From Hyaloscypha bicolor E (Eukaryota > Ascomycota > Leotiomycetes > Helotiales > Hyaloscyphaceae), in contig NW_020194644.1 of the NCBI RefSeq assembly GCF_002865645.1, forward strand, positions 569,734 through 633,733: a stretch of DNA of 64,000 nt. The letters run 5' to 3'. The notes under the pieces were generated by a model. That model ran no database searches. It had not been told where the DNA came from and saw only the letters and a list, made by a program, of their open reading frames with translations. The position numbers were made by a program, and so were the translations under genes. Below, in pieces: positions 28,041 to 38,994 of the stretch. Each line of letters starts with the position of its first letter. The first letter of the stretch is position 1.

Positions 28041-28898
28041 TAACTTTAATTTAATAAAAGTTCTTATATTAAATATTATAATATTTGGGCTTTAATAAAA
28101 TTATTATTTATTATACTTTAATAAAAAAATATTAGTATTACCGAAATTAGCTTTAAATTAATTAAAATTATTAGAATTAATTTAAATTTTTGAGATATAA
28201 AAGAATTTAATAAAAATTAAATAAAAAATAATATTATTATATATTAAGACTAATATATAATTCTTATTATTAATAGCTATAAGCTTATATAGTTTTTCTA
28301 ATTATTAAATTAATTAGTATTTCTTTTATATTATATAAAAATATTTAAATTTATAAAAGTTTATAAATATCAATAATACTAGAATTATTTCAAATATTTC
28401 AAATATTTATAATTTAATATTTAGCTTAAAGCTTTTAAATTTCTATTATTATTAATTATTATAATATAATAAATAATAAAGTATTATAAATTAAAATAAT
28501 TAAAATCATATTATTAGATTTTATAAAGTTAGTAATAGCTTTAAAGCTATTTAAAATATAATATTTTTATTAATTTTATTAATTTCGGCTATAATATTAA
28601 AATAAATATATTAAATTAATTTATAATAATATTTTATAATTTTAATAAAATTATAAGCTTTTATAAAAACAAAAATAATTTTGGTTTTTATAATATTTAT
28701 AAGCTAAATAAACTTCTTATTAATAAATTACTTTTTAATATTTATTATAATTTAATTAAAAAATCCTAAATAAATATAATTTAATATTACTTTAAAGGAT
28801 TTCAAATATATATAATACTAATATTTTAAAGCTATTATTTGGTTTAATATTAAATACTTTAATTAATAATATAAAATATAAGCTTATTAGAAACATAA

Positions 28899-28980
28899 AA
28901 AATAATAATAATAATAATAAAATAATAATAATAAAATAATAATAATAAAATAATAATAATAAAATAATAATAATAAAATA
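28899..28980. repeat. aat-rich microsatellite
   Basis: A run of (aat)n interrupted regularly by an extra a, giving about five 13-base units aataataataaaa-like. It sits in the degraded integrase/gag boundary of the old copia. Confidence 0.8.
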
Positions 28981-30307
28981 ATTAAATTTAAATTATTTAA
29001 ATAATTAGTTATATTTCTAATATTATTTATAATATTTTATAAAGTATTTAAAAGCTTTTATATTAATATTATAACTTGCTTATTTTAATATATTTTAAAG
29101 CTTATTAATAAATAAATAACTAAAATAATAATATAAATATTATAATTCGGCTTTTATAAAAAAGCAAAAATTATAAATAAAGAACTCGAAAATAAAGCTT
29201 TATAATATAATATTTAATAAAAATAGTAAAATTATTATTAAAATTATTAAAATAAATTTCTAGCTTATTTATATTAGCTTAATTAAATAAAAATAAAGTT
29301 TTTATAAATATAATATAAAATTATATTTATTTAATTAATATTTTTATTATTATAAATTTAATAAAAAATATATATTTAATATTATTATTAGTTTATTATA
29401 AAACTTAAAATTAGTTAAAATTAGTAATTTAATATTTAAAGATTTTAATATTAATTATAATTTTATAAAAATAATAAGTATTATATTTTAATATATTATT
29501 AATTATAAAAATTTAAATATTTTTTAATATAAATTTAATAAGCTTTAAAATATAAGTTTTATTTATTATTTAATATATATATAAAAATAATAAATATAAT
29601 TAAAAAGCTAAAAAAAAAACTTTTAATTAAAATAAAGTAAAAATTTAAATAATAATTTTCTTTTTTATTTATTTCTATTAATAAGGCTTTAAAAGTATTA
29701 TTTACTAGTTTGTTTTTATTATTTTTATTATTTTCCTTTTTTAATTTTAGTAATATATTATATATAAATATTATTAAAGTATTTTTAAATTTAAATTAAT
29801 AAATATTTCTATTTTTGAATTAAGTCTTTTTAATTTTTTATTATATGCTTTTATAAATAATATTTAAGTTTCTTATATATAAAATATAATTTTAAAATAT
29901 AATTCTTATAATTATTATAGATTTCGAAATTATAGCTAGATTTATATTAATAATTTTCAAATAAATAATAGCTTAAAAAGTTATATAAATAATAATAAAT
30001 AATTAAAGCTTATTAATAAGATAATTAAGATTAAAAAAAGAATTCGAGATTATATATTAATATATTAGTAAGCCTTTATAAAAAATAATAATTTTATTAT
30101 ATAAAAATTCAATATTTTATAAAACAAAATTAAGATTATATTATAATTATTAAAATAGTTATATTTTAAATTTTCTAATTATATAACTAGTTATATAAGC
30201 TTGTATTATATATATAACTCAATTAATAAACTAGTTTTTATTATATTTAGTAAATTTAGAAATTATATATTAATATAATAATTTATAATTCTTATTTCTA
30301 AATATTA

Positions 30308-30539
30308 GTTTACTAGAAATATATAATACTATTATATAGTTATAAAATACTATTTATATAAGTTAGTAAAGTAGTTATTATTTAGAAGTAAGGATTATAA
30401 TATTATGGTATTAATATATGATCCCTAAATCTGCTAAGCCTAATAGGGACTAGTCTACCGGTCGAGTTATACCTGTAATACGAGCTTATATAACTAGTTA
30501 TATAACTAGGAAATTCGCAGTATAGCTATTCTAATACTA
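30308..30539 (-). repeat. 3' LTR of short copia derivative
   Basis: 232 bases, aligned end to end with 32944-33175. Landmarks are gtaaggattataatatt, ccctaaatctgctaagcc and actagttatataac. The preceding plus-oriented half LTR (30166-30307) is its reverse complement, so this edge forms an inverted repeat. Confidence 0.82.
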
Positions 30540-31914
30540 GAACCTCTCTAAAAACACCAAAAATAGTACTTCCCTCCCATTATATACTAATTTCCTAATT
30601 AGGCCTAGTCCCAAACTTCCCAAACGCTTAGTATATTTATATATATTCTCCCGTCTAATATTCCTATCTAATATTCCCATTTCTTATTTAGTATACCTAT
30701 TTCTAGTATATTTATCCCTTTTATTCCCAGTATACTCGTTCCTTCCATTTAGTATATCCTATTCCCATCTAATATACCCATTTCTCGCTTAACCCACTCC
30801 TATTTACTATAAAGCTTGGAATTATCCGAATTCGGTAAAGATAGGTATAATGCTCCCATTAGTTTATTAAAAGATATGGAATTGTCCAAAACCGGTAGCA
30901 GGAATTAAAGAAGATAAAGAGAGAATATAAGCTAGATAGCTACTAGTAAAAGGGATTAATTAAGGTAAAACGAGGGTAGTAGTTAATTAAGATAAAGTAA
31001 GAGTATTAAAGATAAGGATATCTTCTATTAATAGTTCGTCAGTTTCTACTAGTTTGTTAGTATCTATTAGAATAGCTAATTCGTTAGTATCCAGTTTGTA
31101 AGTATTTACTAGAAGAGCCTTAAAGGTAAAGAAATCGGTTTTTAGAGGTTTATTAGTACTAGTATCTACTAATAAAGCTTTAATTAGAAGAGCTTTATAG
31201 GCTCTATTAAAGCGCTCTAGTTCGGCCTAGTATTATAAATAGGTACTAGTAAGTAGTTAGCCAGGTAATAGAGATTAGAAAACAAGTAATTAAAAACATT
31301 AATTCCCCTTTTCTAAAGATATGAAAACTAAGATAATAGGGCCTTTCTAAAGGCCTGTTCTAGCCTCGTTAATATTAGCCGTACTCCAGATATACTATTC
31401 TTCTTCTTAAACGAAGTTAACTAAGAATTAGGCAATTAAAAGGTTCTTATAGTCTTGGTATACGTAAATGCCTCCGTACTAAAGAACTACTTATAGATAT
31501 AGCAGCTCCTAAAGATTTAGATAATTAAAGGCTATTTAATTAAAGTTCCTGAAGTTATACTTAAATAGCTTCTAAAGGTTATTATTACCAAGGTTATAGA
31601 GGGCATATTAATATAGCTTGGTATTCAGGTATTCGGATAACTACTCTTTAGTAGAGGTAGCTATATTAATTCCGTGTTTCTACTTTATTCGTGCCTTCTA
31701 TTACTCCACCTGCAAGAGGGAATTATCTATAGTATCCCAAACCTTAAACTAAATTACGGTACTTATATGAGAGGTTTAGATACGGGATTGAGTATACCTA
31801 GAAGGGAAAAAGTATTCGCCTATAGGCAGTAAACTTCCCGACTAGAGGCCTTTCAATCCATACCAAATAATATCGGACGTTTTCCCGGATATCTTTAATA
31901 TTAGGTTCTTCCTA

Positions 31915-31915
31915 G

Positions 31916-31943
<28 letters not shown>
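31915..31943. repeat. (AT)n microsatellite
   Basis: An uninterrupted AT dinucleotide run of about 28 bases between the gag relic and the leader of the short copia derivative. Confidence 0.9.
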
Positions 31944-31946
<3 letters not shown>

Positions 31947-32248
31947 CGAAGTAAGGGAGGCTCGAAGGTGAGGTAATTCGTGGAATTCGTGGAATTTGTG
32001 GAATTTGAGGTATTCGAGAAAGGAGAGGTAAGGAGAGGTATTTAACAGGCTCCTAAAAATAAGGGATCGTCATTTCTGGATATAGGTATTCCGGTGGTTC
32101 GCGAGGGTTCGTAAATATTTCATTTGCAATAAGAAATTTAGAAGTGAAATATTGCGATTCCAGAAGGGTGCGATTCCAGGAGGGTAAGGGTTCTAAAGCT
32201 CGAGGGGTTTAACTTAAAAGTAAAGCTAAAGCTGAAGTGCCTCAAGGG

Positions 32249-32345
32249 TATTCCAGAGGGTAGTATTCCAGAGGGTAGTATTCCAGAGGGGATGGAGTTC
32301 CAGAAGATAGGGTAGTATTCTAGAGGGTAGAGCTCCAGAGGGGTC
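32249..32345. repeat. attccagagggtag tandem repeat
   Basis: Three near-perfect copies of the 14-base unit attccagagggtag followed by several decayed copies (gttccagaag, attctagagggtag, gctccagagggg). It lies in the leader of the short copia derivative. Confidence 0.85.
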
Positions 32346-32375
32346 CCAGAGATGGTTTCGCAAAGGGTTCCTTCG

Positions 32376-32655
32376 GTAGTTGCTCTAGTGGTTTACAGAG
32401 GGTTCGGTGAAAGAGCGATTGAAAGGGGGTCGCTTTAGTGCTTTGCAGAGGGTATTTGGCCTTGCAAAGGAGCGATTTTAATAGTTACTTTGGTAGTTTG
32501 CAGAGGGTATTTGGCCTTGCGAAAGAGCGATTTTGATAGTTGCTTCGGTGGTTCATAGAGGGTATTCGGCCTTGCGAAAGAGCGATTAAATGAGGGTTAC
32601 TCTAGTACTTTACAGAGAATATTTAGCCTTGCAAAGGAGCAATTTTTGGTATAAG
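32376..32655. repeat. Five-copy 50-57 bp tandem repeat
   Basis: Five imperfect copies, each with a core like gtttgcagagggtatttggc then cttgcgaaagagcgatttt. The core starts lie at about 32391, 32441, 32495, 32551 and 32608. Copies differ by single-base changes and short gaps. No open frame runs across it. Confidence 0.85.
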
Positions 32656-32943
32656 GGATAGTCAAATAGCTAACCGTTTAGTAGTTGGCAAGATGTAGTA
32701 TCTTTCCTCCCTATAGAACCGAATTATAGGCGAAGGCAACTATTATTTCCCCCCTTTAATATAGCTTAGTCGGGCCTTAGTAAGATCAAGTATCTTTTCT
32801 TCCTATAGAACCGAATTATAAGTAAAGGATTAATAGTTATCCCTTCTTTAACTTAAATAATAGCTTTGCCCCCAAGGAACCAAATCTTGAGCAAGTATAG
32901 CTTAATTCTTCTCTAATCTATAAGTACTAACTAATTAGTATCG

Positions 32944-33175
32944 GTTTACCAGGAATGCATAGTACCGTTATATAGTCGTGAAATGCTATTTACGTAAGTT
33001 AGTAAAGTGGTTATTATTTAGAAGTAAGGATTACAATATTGTAGTATTAATATATAATTCCTAAATCTGCTAAGCCTAATAGAAACTAGTCTACCGGTTG
33101 AGTTATACCTGTAATACAAGTTTATATAACTAGTTATATAACCAGGAAATTCGCAATATAGCTATTCCGATACTA
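32944..33175 (-). repeat. 5' LTR of short copia derivative
   Basis: Partner of 30308-30539 with identical length. It keeps more C and G (for example tcgtgaaatgctatttacg) than its partner, showing uneven mutation of the two LTRs. Confidence 0.82.
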
Positions 33176-33719
33176 AATATTAATTATTTTATTAATTTAA
33201 TATATTAATATATTATATATATTATATAATAGTATTATATATTATTAGTAAACTAATAATAATTAATATAAGTTATTAATTAGTATTTAAATAAACTTAA
33301 ATATATTTTTTAAAATATTTAGTTATTATAATTATTAAAATAATAATATTTTATTTATTTAAATTTAAATTTTAAAAAGCTATAAATATTTATATAAGCC
33401 TTTTTATATATATATTAAAAGAGCTAGTTATTATAAAAGTAGTTTTATACTAGTTCCTATAATATAATAAAGAAAGCTTTTATTAATACTTCTTATAAAA
33501 GCTTTATATATTAATAAATATTAAAGAAAATAATAAATTTATAATTAAAATTATTATTAGTTTTATTATCTTTTATATTTTAAAATATATCTTTATTACT
33601 TTTCTAATAAACTTTTTAATAAAAATAATAAATATTAATTAATAAATCTTTAGGCTTAATAATAATAAAAATAAAAATAAAAGTAATAAATAAATACTTT
33701 AATTTTTATTATAATTCTA

Positions 33720-34000
33720 TACTTTACCTAGCCTGGTATCTGAGCCTGGTATCTAGTATCTGGGGTCATATAACGATTATATATAATGAAGCTAAGAGAA
33801 GCTATACTCTAGGAAATTTAGGACGCTAAGCCCTATTAGGCCAAGCCACAAGCGAAGAACTATAAATACTTAAAAGACCTTAGCTCGAGACTCCCTTTCC
33901 TTCTTAGCTTAGTTTTCTTAATAAATAGTTCTCCTATAAGTGCCTTATCTATAGGCTCTCTTTATAGGTTAGTAATAATTTTTTTATATATAATTTCTTT
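33720..34000. repeat. Solo LTR of another family
   Basis: A block of about 280 bases with much higher GC than its surroundings interrupts the gag of the old copia: the gag matches stop before 33720 and resume at about 34005. It starts with repeated cctggtatctgagcctggta, carries a TATA-like ctataaatacttaaaag at about 33860, and ends near gctctctttataggttagtaa. These are LTR-like features. No partner was found in the window. The strand and exact ends are uncertain. Confidence 0.5.
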
Positions 34001-34960
34001 TAAAATAAAATAAACTAATATAATAAGCTCTTATAAAAGATCTAATTTTAATTAGAATATTTTTAATAATATTAGTTTTATTTTATATATATATATTAAA
34101 TAAAATTAATTCGAAATTATATAATAATATATAATTAATTTAATTAAATATTATAATTTTTAAATTTTTAAAAATTATTTTAAAATAAATTTTATAAATT
34201 ATTATTACTTTTTTTATATAAAATACATTAATATATTTTAATAATTAAATATTTCTGAAAATTATTTTTATTATAATTATTAAATTAAATCGAGTTTAGT
34301 TTTTTTCTAATATATATATAATTTATAATAAAAGAAATTCGAAAACAAAATAATTTATAATTGATTTATAAAAAGAATTTAATAATAAAAAGATTAAAAT
34401 ATTATAATTTCGAGAGAATTTAAAGCTTAAAAGATTCGATTTAATAGTAAAATCGAAGCGTAATTAAAGAGCTTTAAGGGTATATATAAGGTATATATTT
34501 TAGTAAAAAAAATTTATAAATTTGAATATTATATAAATAAATTTTTTTTTTAAGAAAGTAAATTTAGAGTTAAAAAAAGTTAATTATAAAAGATAATAAA
34601 AGTCAAATAATTAAATAGCTAATTACTTATTAATTAATAAGAGCTAGATATTTTCTTTATAAATTACTAAATGCTTTTATAAAATTAATAAATAGTTTTT
34701 TTTAATATAAAATAAATTAGATTTATTTTAGGCTATTAAATATTTTTAGAACTAATCTAAAATCTTTTCTAATTTATAAGTATTAATTAATTAGTATTAG
34801 TTTACTAGTAATATACAATATTATTATATAATATATATAAAATATTTAATATATAAAAGTTAATAAAGTAATTAATATTTATAAATAAGAAATATAATAT
34901 TATAATATTAAGCCTAATAGAAACTAATTACTAGTAAACTAATACTAATTAATTATTACT

Positions 34961-36050
34961 TTTAATTATTCTCGAATTCTATAACTCAATATATAATTTC
35001 TAAAATAATAGCTATATTAATAATATTTTTTAGGCTTTAAATTTTATATTTATAATACTTATAGTTTTTTAAAGGCTTTTATTTAAATAATTTTTAATTT
35101 TTAAAAGCAGTTTTTTATTATTTTTTATAAAATACTTAGAGTATTTTATTATTCTTATTTCTTTAAATTTATAAATACTTAATCTTTTATTATAAATTTA
35201 TATTTAATAATATTTATTTTTAAGTTTAAATACTTTAATTTTATTTTATTTAAATATTATAATAATAGAAATAAAATAATAAAATAAAGCTTAAAGATTT
35301 ATAATTCTAACATTTTATAAAATCTAAAGCTAAAAAGAAAGAAAATGAAGTGTATTAGTAAATAAGTAAATATAATTAAAATTATTAAAATTATTAAAAT
35401 TATTAAAATTATTAAAATATTAAACTTTAAAATCCGAGCTTAATTTAAATTATAGCTTAAAACTTTAGCTAAAATTAATTTCTTTAACTAAAATTAACTT
35501 CTTTAGGTAAAACTAATTATATAATATTAGCTATTATAAATATTATATTAATAATTTGATTTTTACTTTTATTTTTAATATATAAATTATATAAATTATA
35601 TAAAAAAAATATTCAAATTTAAAAGAAAGTTATTTTTAATAATAATTAAAGCAATATTCTAAATATAGAATTAATAAGTATTTAAGACTAAGACTTCTTT
35701 CTTATAAGTTATAAGCTTATTTACAAGTTATTTTATAAGTATTTTTTTTATTTATAAATTAATTTATAAATACTTTCTTATTTATAGGTTTCTTTTTCCT
35801 TTATATATATAAATATTAGCTAGCTATAAGCTAATAATAAGTATCTTATTTATAGCTTAATATAATCTCTTATAGCTCTTATTCTTACTCTTGCTTTCTC
35901 CTTTATACTTGTTTATAAACTGCTATATATTAGAGCTTTTATCTATAAGCTATTTATAAGCTCTAACCGGATTAATCTCCTTCTATTGCCTCTCTTGCTT
36001 TATCTTCTATTACCTTTTCTTCTTATACCACTGCCATCCGTCTTATAATC
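34961..36050. other. AT-rich flank without recognised element
   Basis: About 1.1 kb of AT-rich sequence between the old copia 5' LTR and the gene island. It holds a 10-bp tandem repeat (aattattaaa, about six copies, 35370-35425), and a pyrimidine-rich stretch near 35690-36050 where composition climbs gradually. I see no gene. Confidence 0.6.
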
Positions 36051-38148
36051 GAGCTTAGAATACCCTCTACCCGTCTCAAGCCTGCCTTTGTACTTCTCCT
36101 TCTACTAGCGCCTCCTCCAAGTCTATATTAGTCGCGATTTCGTATAAGGCGGGTTTTGCAGGTATGAAGTCGATACCCATTCTCGTGGAAAGGAAGGCTT
36201 GTATTTGAGCAAAAGGACGTACGCCCGGAACAGTATAGCTGATTTAAAGGAAGAGCGTCTACAGGGGAAGCCTGCGGGGTAAAGGCAGCCCGCGGAGACT
36301 GTAAAGCCAGTGGAAGGGAGCCTGAGCCTGTTGAGAAATTTCGGTGTTCCCGCACAGACCCATTTACGTAACAAGCTGAACTCTAAAAGGGAAAGCACTT
36401 TAATCATTATTAGGCTGGAAGATTTTGCACCAGTAATTATCTTCAAAGCTCAACTCGCAGAAACTTATGCAGTCTAATAAGTGCTTATAAATACCCAAAT
36501 AAGTGGGAAGAGAGGATAAAAGATGAGAAGCCAGGAGTAATTATATCCCAAGCGATCAAGCTATGCTTTTGCATCTTGCTGGATACTTCGGCCATTTGTT
36601 CTTTTCGACAATGATATACTATGAAAAGGATGCTAGTCCCCGTTATGTCTGTTCAAAATCCCCTACTGTCAGCTCAATATTTCTAATACAAAGCAGTATT
36701 TGCTCAACAATGAAGGTCGACTAGCTCATTCAAAAGCAGTGAGATTTATTCTTGGAAATAGTTGCGAAATGCTTGTCCAGACCCTCCCAGAAAGTACCGT
36801 ATTATCTGGCGTATATGAAACCCCCCCCCCTCGTTCAGGACTACCCCCTAATAAAAGACCATTTCCAGAGCAATTCCTTAAGCTATTGCTTAATTGGCTA
36901 GTTTGAGGTAATTCAAGTAATCTCCTAGCAGATTTCCCAGCTAATTGTCAATGTATATAATTTGTGGCACGTAATATCAAGAGAAATTGGTGGTGCGGGT
37001 GGGAGTTTAGGAGGGAGAATGGGAGAGAGGAATAAAGGGGTGAGGAATTAAGGAGGTAAGCACAACACCATACACTAAGCGGTTTTTAGTGGGATCGACG
37101 CATTACTAGACCCTCTTAGGCTTAGGACCATTCCCTGACGAATTATTTAGGTGTGGAACGGGCTATAAGACCATGGTCATATGCGCCAGATAATACGGTA
37201 GAGACCCCAGTCTTCAGTTAGTATATTGAGTGGGATTAGGCGAAAGAAGTAGAAGAAGTACGAATAAAAGCCAACACTGTTGCTTACCAAGTGATCGTAC
37301 AAGCAGATCCCCAAAGTCATTTCGTATCGGGTCCGGATTAGATCTGCTCCAGAATTTAGTGGACTTAGCCAGATACTGTGATAGGGTCCCTTATTCCCTC
37401 TTCCGGCTCAAGCTTTCCATAGTCCTGAAACTAGATTCGACCTTCCCATCAAGCGCGAGCGGTTTCCTTCATCATCGCGAAGAATCTCTTGAGAGTTATG
37501 ATTATGAAAGTGGCATGTCGTCAAAAACAAGGTTCTCCCCCCTGTCTTCTCGCCTCGATTCCCGCATCCACAAAACTTCCCCTATGACGCAGATTTCCCC
37601 CTTACCAGCCACTTTATTTCTTCATTTTCCAACCCACTTTGAAATTTATCCAATCAAGTGCCTTCCTTGATTTCGACCTATGCAGGTTAGCGAATTATTG
37701 AGAACTCACATATGAGAGCTGTGGCTGGAGCATCGTCTGCAATACCCAAGTATGCATCCCAACCTGGTTCCTTGCTCGAAGCTCCCAAGCTCCCTCGTCC
37801 TCCAATGAGACAACAGGTCATGCCATGGTTCGACCAATCAAAGTCCAACGGCCAGCTACCTTAGCTCCCATGTACCTTGTTTATGGTCCTGAACAATTGT
37901 CAATTGAGGGAAAAAAGTTGTGAACTTGTGCCAAGGATCACAGCCGAGGGTCCTTGGAAGTGACCCTGCAGCACATTACTTATGATGGCATCCCACGATT
38001 TTAGTATGAGCTTCCACTCAGGATGCCATGCCCTACCGCACGATAAGTACCTCATCGTCTCCCATCCCATCATCCCTCCTCAAGTCCCTCACCCTCAAAC
38101 CACCCAAAACATAATACCATAATCTTAATTCCACCACCAATCTTCCCA
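36051..38148. other. Island edge, no gene supported
   Basis: Composition changes abruptly near 36,050 from desert to balanced. Several open frames of 60-150 codons occur here (for example 36123-36446 minus and 37230-37670 plus). None has a signal peptide, a domain or a repeat I recognise, and codon use looks random. The last 200 bases before 38149 would be the promoter and leader of the next gene. Confidence 0.5.
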
Positions 38149-38609
38149 ATGGCAATCAGAACCCTCTTACTGATTGCTCTTGTAGCAACAACACACGCTC
38201 AAATGATAACCCTCACCCTAACCGCCGACTCCATCTCCTCCGTCGTCTCGCTGCCCGCTTGGCGATCACCAAGCCCGACAACCACAACAACCACAACGAA
38301 AACAGACATCATCTCATCAGGCATGACGACGACGACAACATACATCACGCCAACGGCTTTACAAACAGCGCTGGAAGTGGAAGCAACAGCACGGCAACGG
38401 GAAGTGACGCAGCGGAGATCTCGGCGTATCTGTCAAGTGTTATGAGTGTGGAGACCAGCACGCCGACGCCGGTTGGTGGTGGGAGTGGAGGGAATGCGAC
38501 GGGTACTGGGACGCCGAGTCAGTATACTGGTGCTGCTGCGCGGAAGGGAGAATCGAATGCATGGGTTGCGATGGTGGCGTTCGGGGTTGTGGGATTGGTC
38601 GTTTTGTAG
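38149..38609 (+). CDS. Small secreted GPI-type protein, frame broken
   Basis: The frame starting at 38149 gives a good signal peptide (MAIRTLLLIALVATTHAQ, likely cut before Q) followed by a Thr/Ser-rich stretch with seven threonines in a row. A second frame ending at 38609 gives a Gly/Ser/Thr-rich stretch and a C-terminal hydrophobic tail (AWVAMVAFGVVGLVVL), as in GPI attachment signals. The two halves belong together but lie in different frames. The only in-frame splice I find (38182-38273, GTAGCA to CAAG) would remove most of the signal peptide, so I prefer a one-base deletion or two-base insertion, real or a sequencing error, somewhere in 38260-38400. The expected product is a cell-wall or plasma-membrane-anchored protein of about 150 residues; function unknown. 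Confidence 0.55.
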
Positions 38610-38994
38610 AAGATGGGAGATGGGACGAGACGAGATGAGAAATGAGAAATCATAGCGGGAAGTTTGGGAATTACATTTTTTTTTGGGACGGAGTTTGTGG
38701 TTTGTATTGAACACATAATGTCTATCCATCATATCTAATTGAAAACATGATCATACATTACTATGTCCCGTGGTTCGGAAAATCCATGTCTCGAGGGTGA
38801 TTGGAAACTTGGTAACCATGTCAGTAAATTTTCGTGACCCAAATGTGCAAGCAATGAATTGAAAGGATTAGTGATCAGACTGGTACCTTTTCTTCTACAT
38901 AGTAATATATTAAGAACAGGTCTGTGAAAATGGGTTTCTCATCTCCTCACAGGGGATATAGCGACTGAAGGAAGACCAAGCCAACATACCAAAT
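38610..38994. other. Convergent intergenic region
   Basis: 385 bases between the ends of two genes that point at each other. It would hold both 3' UTRs. No further gene seen. Confidence 0.6.

Larger units (their letters stand above)
30308..33175 (-). mobile_element. Short pol-less copia derivative (LARD-like)
   Basis: 2,868 bases bounded by two direct 232-base LTRs of the copia family in minus orientation, with aatatta abutting both ends. The inside has no protease, integrase, RT or RNase H. On the minus strand, about 31900-31300 reads one long frame whose stops are all TAA/TAG. It matches the N-terminal gag region of the copia copy at 3157-6303 (shared pattern EYLNT-L-QY, NNNL, LFK, FNYL). 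The rest is leader-like and rich in tandem repeats. Base composition is clearly less AT-rich than around it. It would depend on other elements for movement. Confidence 0.75.
30166..33275 (+). mobile_element. Solo copia LTR split by a later insertion
   Basis: 30166-30307 matches the first half of the plus-oriented copia LTR, and 33176-about 33275 matches its second half. The break falls at aatatta, which is present on both sides (30301-30307 and 33176-33182). The gag of the old copia stops before 30166 and continues after about 33275, so a single LTR was left in the gag, by recombination or partial insertion, before the short element at 30308 landed in it. Confidence 0.65.
28041..34960 (-). 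mobile_element. Old copia element, integrase to 5' LTR
   Basis: Continuation of the element at 13430-14662. Minus-strand integrase lies at about 28041-29240 (reverse complement of about 17800-18860), GAG-pre-integrase at about 29240-29600, and gag at about 29600-30165, 33275-33720 and 34000-34300. The leader and a battered 5' LTR lie at about 34300-34960. Two later insertions interrupt it (30166-33275 and about 33720-34000). This is the most AT-rich element in the window and the deepest layer of the nest. No frame survives. Confidence 0.72.

Noticed and set aside
36123..36446. 107-codon minus-strand open frame with an overlapping second frame
   Set aside because: Two overlapping frames of similar quality at the composition boundary, no recognisable feature.
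37230..37670. 146-codon open frame on the plus strand
   Set aside because: No signal peptide, domain or repeat; composition is Ser/Arg/Leu-rich as random reading gives, and no neighbour or splice site supports it.
38182..38273. Possible 92-bp intron joining the two frames of the GPI-type gene
   Set aside because: It closes the frame, but the donor GTAGCA is weak, the branch is about 50 bases from the acceptor, and it would delete most of a convincing signal peptide. Kept only as an alternative.
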